Source: Schistosoma haematobium
Lineage: Eukaryota; Platyhelminthes; Trematoda; Strigeidida; Schistosomatidae
Assembly (NCBI RefSeq): GCF_000699445.3
Contig: NC_067197.1
Coordinates: 34,703,809 to 34,767,808 of the forward strand
Reading direction: 5' to 3'
Length of the DNA: 64,000 bases
Shown here: positions 1-11,352 of the stretch, one piece after another
Numbering within the stretch: the first letter of the stretch is position 1
Layout of the letters: every line of letters starts with the position of its first letter
The notes under the pieces: model-generated
What the model was told of the DNA's origin: nothing
Database searches by the model: none
The model's input: only the letters and a program-made list of their open reading frames with translations
Program-made: the position numbers and the translations under genes

Positions 1-374
1 ATATCTGGTTGACATTTCCTTCATCATTTAAAAAAAGAAGTTTTTTTCATCTTTTTTTGACACTGTTTCTTTGGATTGCCTCTTTTTACCTCCCATTATA
101 AGTTTTATAAAGGTAATAAGTCAGTCATTATTCTTTTTACTTTTGTATAAAATCACCTTCTTTTTTACCTATAACATTTTTTAAAAATTTATTTTATTTA
201 TGTCAATTTTGGGTAAACTATCCAATTGTTCATTAATTCCATTATCTTTCATTATAAAACATAAGAAAATGAACTAAGTTAACTAAATAACTATGTTTTT
301 GTTTGACATTCTATAAATAGAATGGTTTCTACTGATTTAAATAATATAAATGATATATTTCTCTATGAAAAAAA
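1..374. other. AT-rich non-coding DNA
   Basis: AT-rich sequence with short homopolymer runs. I see no coding potential and no recognisable repeat before the SINE fragment that begins at about 375. Confidence 0.6.
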
Positions 375-492
375 AGCCGTGACCAGTGGAGCTAATCCGT
401 GTCGGGTAGAAACAGGTGTCTACCTTAGTACAATGAAAGGTGGTCGCGCAATTTCGTGGATTGGTTGAGGTTAGACATTAACACCATTGGAC
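375..492 (+). repeat. Family H SINE, 5' leader fragment (variant subfamily)
   Basis: This piece carries only the leader of the tRNA-like SINE. It starts with the conserved gtgaccagtggag, passes through a segment reading gtgtcgggtagaaacagg, and ends in gttagacattaacaccattg. The A box, B box and hammerhead are missing. The gtgtcgggtagaaacagg segment replaces the usual caggtctgttgtgag leader and recurs only in the minus-strand copy at 37147-37427, so the two define a leader variant. It abuts the repeat at 493-690. Confidence 0.7.
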
Positions 493-690
493 CATACTAT
501 AATACCCACTTTGCAAAATGTTCGATAATTGTCTCGGACTTCATCGTTCTTGCATTTCTACACTAATTGCTTTCTATTCCCGTTCTTCCTTTCTTGATCT
601 TCCCAATCTTCTGCTGCCAGACATTACATTCCTGACTTGCGTTATATACTACTTATGTCAATATAAGTAGAACGCACCACACCTTAAGTA
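493..690 (-). repeat. Dispersed repeat sharing a block with 22840-22945
   Basis: Read on the minus strand, it contains a short inverted repeat around ctacttat/ataagtag followed by tggcagcagaa and gaagatc. The same order occurs on the plus strand at 22840-22945. The family is not identified; it could be the end of a retroelement or the terminus of a DNA transposon. No open frame is visible. Confidence 0.5.
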
Positions 691-1320
691 CATAGAAATT
701 TCATTGGTGATTATAAATACATTGTTCGTATTGGTTATTCATAGAGACATTATCGATATTACGATTCGTGTAATAGTGAGGATTAATTAAAATTCATTAT
801 ATAAATCACTGGGTTCAGACTCAATCGTCTAAAATCTAAGTACTCACTAAAACAGCTTGAGTTCATAGGTTTAATCTTCAATGGAGTTGTGGATGGGCAT
901 TACTTAAGAATCCTATATTGAGACGAAACACGTGTTAGACGCTTCCTGATCTTCATTGATTGTTTAACTTAGATTACCCAGTAACATGAACACGTTAACA
1001 TATTGAACACCATTTAATCACTAGGTATTCAAATAGCAAAGTTCAGTTATTTAAATAATTAGTTTTTACAATTTTAATGAATCAGAAAACTGAGTCTTGA
1101 ATTTATTCAGTATTATGAAACCAATTAAACACAAGTCTAAATCTGAGTACGGGTTTTACATTCCCTTTTTTAAAGAACTATTACTATCTCTAAAATAACC
1201 AACTATCTAAATCATTATACGACCTCACACAATAATTAATTAATCACATGAAATACTCCTACTTAAATATTGCACAAAAAATCAAAACAAATTTTTTTTG
1301 GTTTACAACAGATGAAACGT
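691..1320. other. AT-rich non-coding DNA
   Basis: No open frame, structured repeat or RNA gene is visible. The next recognisable element is the SM-alpha-type hammerhead remnant at about 1325. Confidence 0.5.
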
Positions 1321-1324
1321 GGTT

Positions 1325-1392
1325 GGTGGTGAAATCCTGAAAGTTCATTTCGTCCTATTGGGGACTCGTCAGCTGGATACTTGGGATGTTTA
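1325..1392 (-). repeat. SM-alpha-type hammerhead remnant
   Basis: The minus strand reads atccag, CTGACGA, a gtcc/ggac stem II and GAAA, which is the order of the hammerhead in the schistosome SM-alpha SINE. The 3' half of stem I is damaged (caggat instead of ctggat) and the pol III boxes are missing. It is a fragment, probably inactive. Confidence 0.7.
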
Positions 1393-1556
1393 AGAGGGAG
1401 AAATTACTTCAACATTCATCACCTAAACAATACCGTCAACTAGTAAACAGTCATGTGTGAATAATAACAGTAATATAAACTGACACAGTGCAATTTCATA
1501 GTAGCATTGAACAGTTTGAAACAATTCAAAACGGTGATCACATAAATATGAATTAT

Positions 1557-2030
1557 AATAGTTGAGATCATGAGTTAGTTAAACCTAGACAACCATGGAA
1601 ATCTTGGAAGTACTGGACGACCGCTTCATCCTATTGTGTGACTCCTTAGCAGTGTGCATCCACGACCACGAATCGCGGGGTTCGAACACAGGACCTACAG
1701 GTCTCACGCACGAATGCTTAACCTCTACACCACTGAGCCAGTCGGCATCCAACAGTGTTAATATATAATTTCAACTAATTCACGAAATTGAGTGACGCAT
1801 CCACTATTGTCTTCAGCGAGTTACTACCTCACAACAAACCTGATTGAACTCCACTAATCACTGATTCTCACTAGAACTCCAGTAAACACCTCTTGAATCT
1901 AGTCACTAGTGAACACATATTGATCAATATCAGAAAGAGTTTTTTCTGAATATTATAGTAATTTCAATAGTTGAAATCATATGTTAATTGAAGCTAGACC
2001 ATCATGGAAAACCTGGAAGCACTGAACGGC
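1557..2030 (-). repeat. Family H SINE, over-length copy with duplicated ends
   Basis: Minus-strand copy. In element sense it contains leader, A box (ggctcagtgg type), B box (ggttcgaa type), hammerhead region and 3' tail. The tail block gttga(g/a)atcat is present at both ends (about 1561 and 1970), giving a period of about 409 bases. The copy is therefore more than one unit long and its ends overlap. Its 5' end lies inside the hammerhead, a few bases from the predicted GTC cleavage site. The left hammerhead is diverged (GAAA reads as gatgaag in sense), so activity is doubtful. Confidence 0.8.
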
Positions 2031-2036
2031 AAATGG

Positions 2037-2920
2037 TAACTAATGCAAGGTTGTAATCGATTAATCCTGATTTAAATAGTGTGTGTAAGAACTACTGTGA
2101 ATTTATTAAGAGGTTGAATCTGTGATCAACATATTCAACAAATGTCAGCATTTATAAACTTACTCACTTTTTGGGGAAAAAAGTAATTGAAACCATCAGT
2201 TTAAGACAACTAGCACTATAGAATGATATTTGGCTTGAGAAATTATCACTAAAGACTAAGAATACTGAACAGTTATTTGGTTCTAACTTAAAACTACTGA
2301 TAAATAAACGCACAAAACTCTATACTAGAAGTTAAAGGTAATGCATTGAAATCCTTTTTAATTTGACTAGAAAGAATTTGGAGAATTCATATCTGATGCA
2401 TTGCTGATAGCTTGAAATACTAAAATAAAATATAGTTCAAAAGCAAAAGGATACTCTGAAGTTAAACAAACTATTGTTATCTATCCATAACGCATACAAA
2501 CGATGCAATATAGTAGTTATGATCAGTTAAAATATATACCATAATGAGAAATGAAGTGTATTTCTTTTGCATCCTAAAAATTGGTTCATAATGTAATCCT
2601 TTCTATGAACTGTTCAATAATAGTTTGAATGAAATCATAGTTAATATAGTTGGTAAAATAATAATCTTATGTTTTCATATTTAGAAAATGAATATACAAT
2701 GTAAAATATCTTCTGAATATTTAATCATTTGAAACAACCCAATGAATAAGGAATTACAGAGAATTTGGGTAACTGATCTTAAATCATTCTGAAACTAATT
2801 AGAATATAGGCACTTGTGATTCCTCTAAAAAAAATGAAATTCACTGCATTATTCGAATACAGGAATCAGAATATTATCACTAAAAGACTTTATAAACTTT
2901 CCAATAATGATTAATAAATT
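2037..2920. other. AT-rich non-coding DNA
   Basis: No coding frame, tRNA-like box or inverted repeat stands out in this stretch. Confidence 0.5.
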
Positions 2921-2921
2921 A

Positions 2922-3179
2922 CTTGAAGTTAAACATTAACACCGTTGGATGCCAGCCGGCTCAGTGGTCCAGTGGTTAGGCGCTCGCGAGCGAGACTGAC
3001 AGGTCTTGGGTTCGAATCCCGCGAGTCGTGGTCGTGGACGCACGCTGCTGAGGAGTCCCACACTGGGACGAAACGTCCGTCCAATTCTTCCAGGTTTACC
3101 ATGGTTTTCTAGCTTCCATTGACTCATGATCTCAACTACTGAAATTACTATAATCTCCACAAAACCCCTTCTGATACCA
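2922..3179 (+). repeat. Family H SINE with a near-intact hammerhead
   Basis: Plus-strand monomer running from gacattaacaccgttgg-type leader to the standard 3' tail (aatctccacaaaacccc). The A box lies in ggctcagtggtccagtgg and the B box is gggttcgaatccc, both typical of tRNA-derived pol III promoters. The hammerhead follows at 3040-3092: CTGAGGA at 3048-3054, stem II gtccc/gggac, GAAA at 3070-3073, and GTC before the cleavage point. Stem I is weakened (cacgctg against caattc). No open reading frame is expected or seen; frames here are by-products. Confidence 0.85.
3040..3092 (+). ncRNA. Hammerhead ribozyme motif in family H SINE
   Basis: Both conserved core strings, CTGAGGA (3048-3054) and GAAA (3070-3073), are separated by a 5-bp stem II with an acact loop. 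Stem III is ACGTCCGT and is followed by the cleavage triplet GTC. Core and order match a type I hammerhead. The 3' stem I strand carries mismatches, so this copy may be slow or dead, while other copies in the window have a perfect stem I. Confidence 0.7.
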
Positions 3180-3640
3180 ATATATATTTGTAATATCTCA
3201 ATGAGTAGAAAAATTAGATTTTCTGACGTTTCATGACTCAGTGTAAGCCACTTCTTCAGAGGATAAATAACCAAATCAAAATTAATTTAAGTTCAAAATA
3301 GTACAACGTTACAACAAGAATATCATGTGATCAATCAAACAACAGGTCTGAATAAATCAATGTCGTCATTTCGACCATGGTGATTCATAAGCGACATGTA
3401 TGTAAATTTGTGTGCGTATATGTGCATGATTAAGGATAAAAAAATGTGTGACCTTTATGGTGAGGAAGGATAGAGTTTAATTTGTAAGATAATAGTGTGG
3501 ATTGTGAATAATATCAGACTAGGATAGATAGTCCAAGTAGGATGTATGGTAAAGCCTTCTTTTCTATTGAGAACAGTAGGGTTAAGCATTATATGGAACG
3601 CTTCAGCTACTCTCCTTCCTTTGTGAATAATATTGTCCGA
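3180..3640. other. Non-coding flank between SINE and MULE
   Basis: Ordinary AT-rich sequence. I looked for a terminal inverted repeat of the MULE here and beyond 5941 and could not recognise one. A possible left edge is the gtccgaccgg patch near 3636, but the matching gtccgaccg at about 5953 is in direct orientation and short. Confidence 0.4.
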
Positions 3641-3815
3641 CCGGCCATTTTTTTTAAAAAAAAATTTTCCACCCCCAAATTACAATATTTTTCATCCCAT
3701 GTTTCGTCCAATGAAATGGCTAGTTTCAAAAATTAGATTTAATTGGTTAGTTATGTCTTGAAAATTGTTATAAATTATCAGTACTTGTCGACGAAGCACA
3801 ATTTCAATCGTCATT

Positions 3816-5941
3816 ATGGAGCAGGGTAACGTGCTGAGTACAAGCGCTGGTGTTTCTCACGTAACGGAAATGGAGGAAGTCTTTTTGACTACCTTGTTTC
3901 TGGTTGCGTTTCCATCGGTTGAAGCGTTAAAGACCACTATCACAAATTTTGAAAGATCGACTTACAGTCATTATGTGAGAGAGTCGCATATTGGCAGAGA
4001 TCAAAAATCGTACATTAAATTTGTGTGTTGGCGAAATGGGCGTATAAAATCTCGCGGTTCGTCACAACGTATTGGACGGAGGAGGTAATTTGGTAAACTG
4101 TTTTATAATTTTTTTAACGAAGGGCTTCTATGAACACCCAATGTCCGGCCTTTATGTTTTGTAAGATTATAGACGGCTATTGGACTGTTGTACGTGGATA
4201 TGTACATCACAATCACGAGTGCAATTCCCTGAGGTACCAAGGTAATTCATGGGTGCGCAGGTTAACGGATGGGGAGTTTGAAACTGTGAGACCGCTGCTG
4301 ATTTCCGGTACCGCTGCATTCCACATAAAGAATTTTGCTTACCAATCTTATGGGAAATGTCTGACCGACCAAGATGTCTGTAATATGCGGTACAAAGTGT
4401 TCTCACACGCGAACCTTCCTGGTACGGAATTTGCCAATTCATAATGTACACTATAGGTGATTACGGGAAATTGAAAGCTCACATAACATCCTTGGGTGGG
4501 CTTTGCGAATACGAATTGGACGATGAGAACTGTCTATCGTATTTCTTCTTCATGACTGCTGAGCAAGTGAATTTGGCCGGTCACTTTTGTGACGTAATTG
4601 GTTTTGACGGGACGTACAAAACGAATAACGAGAACGTCCATTTATATCAAGTCGTTGCCCTGGATATGAATTTTAAGGCAATACCCATGTGCATTGCCTT
4701 TTTAAGTCGCGAAACGTCAACATTCATTTCTGCATTCCTGCGTTTTTTCCAACGGTGTACCAACAGTCGACAGCTGGTAGGCATTGTGACCGATGATTCA
4801 CCTGCAATTGCTGCTGCTATTACGCAGGTGTATCCGGATGCACACCATATTCTGTGTCGCGTACACCTTGTTCGAAATGTGATAAAGAGGGTAAGTGTTT
4901 CGTTCATTAACATTAACTCAGTAACCGTTATTGTAGAGGGTGCGATCAGAAATTGTACAACTGTTCTTTCGCCTCATGCTCACTCGAACGGTTGAAAGGT
5001 AAATCAAAATCTACATAACATGATTTTGTTGTTTTAACAACGTACTTTCGTTAATCGAAATGTCGGACGGGACGTTTGGCAGATACGTCAGAGACCACCT
5101 TCTACCATGGAAACACAAATGGTCCACTGCTTTTCGACCGCCATCCACTCTCTTTGAACTGAACAATACGAACTTCGTCGAGACCAGTCACCGAGTCTTG
5201 AAGATGTATCACCTTAATCGAAAAACACCGGTTCTCAGATCCATTTTCAATGTGTTGCTTCGTACTGGATATTGGATGGAAGCAAGATTACATAAATATT
5301 CAATGGATTGTCGGGGAACGACTGACACCAGTTGCCTGTCAACTACTGAAGCGACACCTTCGCATTCCTATAACGTAGTCTGCATTGTCGGAAGATTTAT
5401 TCACCGCTATGGACGCCACGGGGACGTACTACGTACACGTCGATACTAGCTGGTGCTCGTGTTCATTCTTCATTGAAAACGGATTACCATGCCGTCACAT
5501 ATTGGCTTACTGCACACACAGTAATAGTGATGCAGTTCACTTCATGACTTCATAGTTCACGGTAGACTACCAAGAACATCAGTAAACTTGCATGGAGAAC
5601 AGCATTCGTACACCCTTTCAAGAACCTGGACTAACGTAGCAGTGCCGTTCATGCAACGAGGAACTGTTGATTTGGATGAAACGCTCAGTAACGATGAGGA
5701 GGAAGTAATTTCTATTAACTCCGAAGAGTTAACTGAACGGGACATAGAAAATGAAGAAGAGGATGACGAGAATCGACTCTGCGACATCTGTAATCTTGCG
5801 CAGCCTCCGTGTGAAACCGGTGATGCGGTTGGTTGGGTTTTCTGTAGATGTGAAGCAATGTTTCATACCTTCTGTGCCTACGACCCATCGCCGAACGTAC
5901 GAGCAGTGCACTGTCCTATCTGTGGCGCCATTACAAACTAA
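3816..5941 (+). pseudogene. Mutator-like (MULE) transposase, Curupira-like, decayed
   Basis: MULE transposases cut and paste their own element in the nucleus. Five exons join in frame by eye: 3816-4084, 4123-4421, 4457-4890, 4937-4998, 5083 onwards. The introns are 38, 35, 46 and 84 bases, each GT..AG. Domains in order: a WRKY/GCM1-type zinc finger (C71, C97, H119/H121); a MULE DDE domain with D240 in FDGTYKT, D302/D303 in VTDDSPA and C323/H326 in CRVH; a SWIM finger (CSC, then CRH) near 5442-5500; and an acidic linker plus RING-like cysteines (CDIC, CRC, CPIC) up to 5938. The frame breaks near 5290-5310, TAG sits at 5376-5378 in the SWIM frame, and the frame shifts again near 5550 after a stop at 5553. 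The domain order resembles the Curupira MULEs described from Schistosoma. It is almost certainly inactive; the family call is firm, the subfamily less so. Confidence 0.85.
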
Positions 5942-7087
5942 TAGTGACGACGTCCGACCGCGAGAACGAGTGAAGGCCCTTTTGAGGGCCACCCACAATT
6001 TGATTTCCATTATTTTTTATCTACTACTTTCCCGCGGCAAAGGTCAAGTGATTAAGCACTTATTAATGTCTCATGAATTCAGATATCCCTTAGAGATTAA
6101 TAATGGAAAAGCGATTATCGCTCATGTATTCGTAAACTTGTTTCTAACGTTTATTAGATATAAAGGTTAAGAAAACTTAGACAAGATTTTGCCATCTAAT
6201 GAAGACTAATCTAGTAATTTTTTTATTTAAAATAATGTGATTACTGTTCATGTTTTAGTAACACTTTTGTAAACTATCTAATAATAGTACATTTTAGTCA
6301 ATTTTAATAAGAATATTGCAATATAGTGAAAATTCTAATTTGCTCATTAGGTCAGTAAGTTTCTGAGAACATTTATTAGTGATTATCATTACGAAGATAA
6401 ATGTGATTAAAGCTCATAGAGAAAATTGTCTTCCTTATGAATAAAATAATGACATTAGAAAACAAGTTGAAACCATCATCATTGAAATGATTCATGTGAT
6501 AAAAGGTCATATAGTAAGTGTAAAAAGAAATAAGAATATTAGCTGTTTCATGAATACAAAATGCAATAATTTCATATTCCGGTTTTATATTAAAAGTACC
6601 AGAACTATGCGTACGTAAGAAGTACTTCTGATCGTAAATTAAGCCTTCATTGTTATTCATAACTACTGATTATATCACCGTATTCATTTGCACACCTCTT
6701 CAACTATTTATTACTGGTACAATCACATTGTACCAGTTAAAAATTCCCTTAAAATATTCAAAAATAAAAAATAACTTAGCAAACAATCGTTTTCATTAAC
6801 TTCATCATCACACTATACAGTTATTAGTCCATAATTTTAATATTTTATAAAGTCCAAAAATAAGGCATGACATTTATGAATTTGACAATGTGTTAACAAT
6901 GGTTAACGTTTACATCTGTAACGATATATATATTTACAAATTAAAAAGGTCATTCACTAAAGGTCGGGATGATTTGCAGTAAAGTGTTCAGTCACAATAA
7001 GTGACTAAGCATTATAGGAAAATTGAAACTGCAAAAATTTTGTGTCAATGAAATACATAGTACAAGAATTGAATCTTTTCAATTGAC

Positions 7088-7088
<1 letters not shown>

Positions 7089-7130
<42 letters not shown>
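7089..7130. repeat. (ATA)n microsatellite
   Basis: About 14 uninterrupted trinucleotide units. Confidence 0.95.
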
Positions 7131-7132
<2 letters not shown>

Positions 7133-8613
7133 TAATACTAATAGCATTGTAAATGTTCATTGATACAGTTGACCTTACTCATATTTATACGTTTAAAGTC
7201 GATAAATATTTGTTGAGTCAGTCAGACGACGTAGGCTTGTTCATTTACACTTCATGAAACTGATATTTCAAATGCTTGTCAAAAATGGTTACATTCGTTA
7301 TGTCTAGATATAGTTCAGGTTTCATATTACGGCGGTTAACAATATTCACACATGACTGATTAAACACACTAATTTTTATTACGACCAAATAATTAATTTT
7401 AAAATACAGAACTACAAATAATTTACAAGTGAAAATAATGAACCGTTTCAATGGATTTCCAAATTAACCACATTCAACTCTAACGTTGTCTAATTCTCAT
7501 TATGAATGACCATTTACAAAATAATCGTTTACTAAATATTAAGTGTCTATTTCGGAAAATTTATTACTACTTTCATATACTGTCAAAGTCAGTTCATTAA
7601 ATGATGGTCTATGGTTGCTTCACCTGAATTATACATATTTTGCAACCAGTAAGTTATCATAATGATTTATTGATATGTTGATTTCTTTTTCCCATTAACA
7701 CACCGTGTGTTACAATAAAACCTATGCACACACTTTGGTGATAATTTGTTTATTAATTTGGTATTAAATATTTGACTACCGACCTCATTCAGTAATCACT
7801 ATTATCAAATATTCAAACCGGTTTTCAGTTGCTTTTTCAAAAAAACTTTCTTTTACTGAGATACATATAATTATTCGTGTTAAGATAACTAACGACTTCA
7901 ATTCAAGGTATACTTGATCGGAAAACCAAAAATTGATCCCAATACACATTCACTAACAGTAGGATTGCACGGTAATGCAATTAAGTTGGTGTCTTTTTCT
8001 TCAAAAGTCTAAATTTTTTCAAGACTAAGATTACACAAAAAAATTATTCATTATCATTAAATTTCAAATGTAAAAAATGAAAATTCTGACATCCAATCAC
8101 AGCTCCAGATGCGATTTCGATTTCAACTAATCAGATTACAAAGATGAACAGTTTACGATCAATCACAAAATTATTAAAGGTAACAAAATGTTTGTTCATT
8201 ATCACTTGAGCACACACTTGCAAAACAAGTCCACCAATCAACGATACCTAAATTTTTCATTCACACCCCACAATTTTTTAAAAGGGGTGGTAAGGAATCA
8301 TATAGGCCGGTCACTTAATGTCAATGTTCCTTTGTAATTAGAAAAACCTTTTCTTCAATAATGGTAAAAACTAAAGCAAAACAGCTTTTTTTTAATCATC
8401 TATATACATTTTCCCATAGTCAAACACAAGCAACCGTTGTCATCAAATTGAAGCATTAAGCCCTTAAATAAAACATCACTTAAAAATAACAAATAAATTT
8501 GGAACAGATTTCTGTTTTAAACTTCATATAACTTGTCTTTTCATGCTATTTCAATGTCGAAATATAAACAATAGTGGGAACAAAGCTATACATACTATAC
8601 TATAAATTTCCTC

Positions 8614-8616
<3 letters not shown>

Positions 8617-8697
<81 letters not shown>
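8617..8697. repeat. Compound (CT)n-(TA)n microsatellite
   Basis: About 14 CT units run directly into about 25 TA units. Any frame across it is low complexity and is not a gene. Confidence 0.95.
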
Positions 8698-8702
<5 letters not shown>

Positions 8703-9892
8703 AGTTGCTTCACATTTATTCAGCATATAAGATTAAAACAACTATCAAAAGCATTGAATAGCAAAAATTGTTTCTTTCCATAACGTTCCATGTATGTCTG
8801 TGTTGTTTATTCTTTAATTTTGGTCATTTCCGCGATTGATGACAAAAAAAAATAATAATAATTTGTAGGTGTGATACGGAATGTTAATTTACGCCAAATA
8901 AAAACCAAAAACAGAAAAAAATGTCACCTAAAAAGTTTTTTTTGTGTGTGTGTTTGTGTCCACTGCTTTCTATTCATCAAAACGTAGTTACAATATAGAG
9001 AGAATGGCTTTTTATCATTATCCTTAGTAAAATATCTATGATACTCTATAGCAGAATATTTGAAATGTATAGTTTACATAGTTTAGTTATTATGAATAGG
9101 TGTAAATTATTATTATTATTATTATTATTTGTTTGTTTGTTCGTTTGTTTCATACAACTTGTCATATTCTGTCCCAAAAATTTTCACTCATTTATTGTCA
9201 AAAAGAAATAGTTATAATTTAGTTTAAAAATGAGCTCAAATGAGCTTTTGTTTATGTATACAAATAAAAATATAAGTCATTTTGATTTAGAATTATCATT
9301 AACCATGTTTAAAGGTATTCCAATTTTCAGTATAGAGATTGTAGTATTTTATCACTGGGTATCTGTTTCGTTCTAGTATCATTCAGTACTTCTAGGTTTT
9401 GAATGATGGTCTAGTTTAGAATGACTGATGAATTCAATTGTTAAAAGTGTTTCCAATTTATCACTAATTAAGCTAGTTATCAAAGTTGAACTGTATTTAA
9501 TCTAATTTCAGTTAGCATCAATTGTCAGATGAAATTTCAATTTATTAATTACCTTAAACCACACCATATAACTAGTTACTGTAAAGAATTTTCAGATAAA
9601 GGTAAATAACATTGTAAATTGTTCACTTAAATGATATTTGTTATGTATATGTTCGATAAATTGATTCAAGTGAGATCATCGTTCTTTCCTGAAAGATAAC
9701 AAAGAGGAAAATGCCCTTACTATTATGATGGTTCCACTGGATTGTTTACAATATTTTGTTTCGTAATAGATTATAAGTTTTTTCATAAAATCTTGTGAAT
9801 ACACTGTTTTGTATTGTACAATAAATTACCCAAAACTAAAAGTAAACCAGAAATATTTATTTTAGTAATTTAATGGTTGAGAAATGACGAGT

Positions 9893-10203
9893 TCAAGGGT
9901 GAGTCCTCAGGATTTCTATCTCATATTCCCTACATAATATACAAATATTAATTTTACCAAAAGCAATGCTACTCATTAGGTCATCATAAGTTGAATCATA
10001 TCCTTCAAACAAGTATTGATTACAAATAGTTTCATAATATTTGAGCGCCGAGTTAATGTGAGTCATTAAAGAGGAAGAATGTATTTGTAAAATCTCAGCG
10101 AAAGAATTTGAAGTAAATCCAACGTTTCGCCTAGCAATCTGGTTCAAGCTTTTTCAAGGAAAATATTTCGCTGAGATTTTACAAATACATTCTTCCTCTT
10201 TAA
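9893..10203 (-). repeat. Dispersed repeat with a terminal 36-bp hairpin
   Basis: The minus strand carries an 84-codon frame ending at 9893 that reads into a block also found near 35764-35828 and 36544-36570. The block contains aactcggcgc, gcgaaacgttgg and gattgcnaggc. Beside it, 10066-10101 and 10168-10203 are perfect reverse complements (36 bp) around a 66-base loop. The copy at 35735-36543 has the same parts arranged around an rRNA insert. The 84-codon frame (it starts MNQIARRN) has no motif I recognise. It may be a fragment of a Penelope-like or other retroelement, but that is a guess. Confidence 0.6.
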
Positions 10204-10418
10204 GATATTGATTACATTGAAACATACTGTAGAGTCAATAATTAAATTTTCACCATTAGGTAACGACAAATTCCCTTCTAGTAATTTTCTAGCTGTTGTC
10301 GATTCACAATAAAAACAACCTTAAAATCAGATGAGATTCTGCAACAACAACAAAAAACTACATATGCAAAAGTATATTTATTGTTTTATTCACCATTTCA
10401 ATGTTATTATAATTGATT

Positions 10419-10612
10419 GATCACCGGGTGGCGATCAATGTCATGCGTGTCTAGTCCTTATTAGTGCAGATCGAATGCTATCGATCACGTTGCAATGTTG
10501 CTACCAGTCTAGGTGACTCCCTCAAGAATAATACAGGTACACCTTGCTGACGAGTGCCAAGTAGCATGAAAATCGGGTCCAGGGTTTCCTGTCGACTACC
10601 TCCAACTACCAT
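10419..10612 (+). repeat. GC-richer repeat with hammerhead-like core
   Basis: This block stands out from its AT-rich surroundings in composition. At 10541-10585 it holds CTGACGA (10547-10553), a 4-bp stem II gtgc/gcat (10554-10557 with 10564-10567), GAAA (10568-10571), GTC (10577-10579), and a 6-bp stem I accttg/cagggt with one G-U pair. Stem III is poor. The repeat family is not identified, and no tRNA-like boxes are evident. Confidence 0.5.
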
Positions 10613-11220
10613 CTAATTTCAATGTTATTTTATGTACTAGACGAATAATTTAATTCATCACTTATTTAATCTAACCATAAATTTCAACAGAACACACTTT
10701 ATAAACTATAATTATGATTATTTACATTTTCAAAAAAACAAAGCAAACTATTCAACACGTTCAGCCGCGTAACTTTACAGTACTAGACAGTATCAATAAA
10801 TTTGTTGTATGTGTTTATTTTTATTTTTTTTTATTACGTTTAACCAAATAAATATCACTTTCTTTCTAATTATTTGACATTTACATCGGTATGCCTATAA
10901 CTCCTTCCTTACAAAGTCTTTCTTTCTTCTTTCCTTTTTTTGCTTTTACCGGTTAACCTTTTAGAAATAATTTAATTACTAGAGGATATACAAGTTAGAA
11001 CTGATTTTATCTAATTACATACAACAACAAAAACTTCTATCAATAGTTTTTCATTTAATTATTCATTAAACAAATTAGTATTTTTCATTTTTTAAAGACA
11101 AGTTAATTCATGAATTTACAATCATTTCTAACACCTTCATATCAACAAAATCAAAGGATTTGATTTTTTTTCTTAAAAAAATATAAAAAAAAGACTTAAA
11201 TTGATTTTTTATCAGAAAGG
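10613..11220. other. AT-rich non-coding DNA
   Basis: Homopolymer-rich sequence without a recognisable gene or repeat. Confidence 0.5.
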
Positions 11221-11352
11221 GAGGGGTGTGGAGATTTTGGTAATTTTAATAGTTGAATTCATGAGTTTATTAAAATTAGATCAGTATGGATAACCAAGAA
11301 GTACTAGATGGTCATTTCGTCCTAGTATGAGACTTCTCATCAAGTGTGTGTC
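11221..11352 (-). repeat. Family H SINE, 3' half
   Basis: Minus-strand fragment. It starts with the tail (gtggagatt in this orientation), passes tgaattcatgag and the hammerhead 3' side (tttcgtcctagtatgagac), and stops at the stem I region. A box and B box are missing. It has no immediate partner arm. Confidence 0.75.

Larger units (their letters stand above)
5942..9890. other. Long AT-rich stretch with microsatellites only
   Basis: No coding exon, SINE or LINE piece is recognisable here. It holds the AAT tract at 7089-7130, the CT/TA tract at 8617-8697, and short ATT and GTTT tracts around 9107-9150. The open frames present (for example 6376-6660 on the minus strand) are short, AT-driven and without motifs. 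Confidence 0.5.

Noticed and set aside
2940..3020. tRNA gene candidates at A/B box sites
   Set aside because: The boxes belong to SINEs: no acceptor stem closes and the same sequence recurs about 25 times with a hammerhead downstream.
3542..3736. 64-codon frame just upstream of the MULE
   Set aside because: Crosses a homopolymer T/A run, has no motif and does not connect in frame to the transposase.
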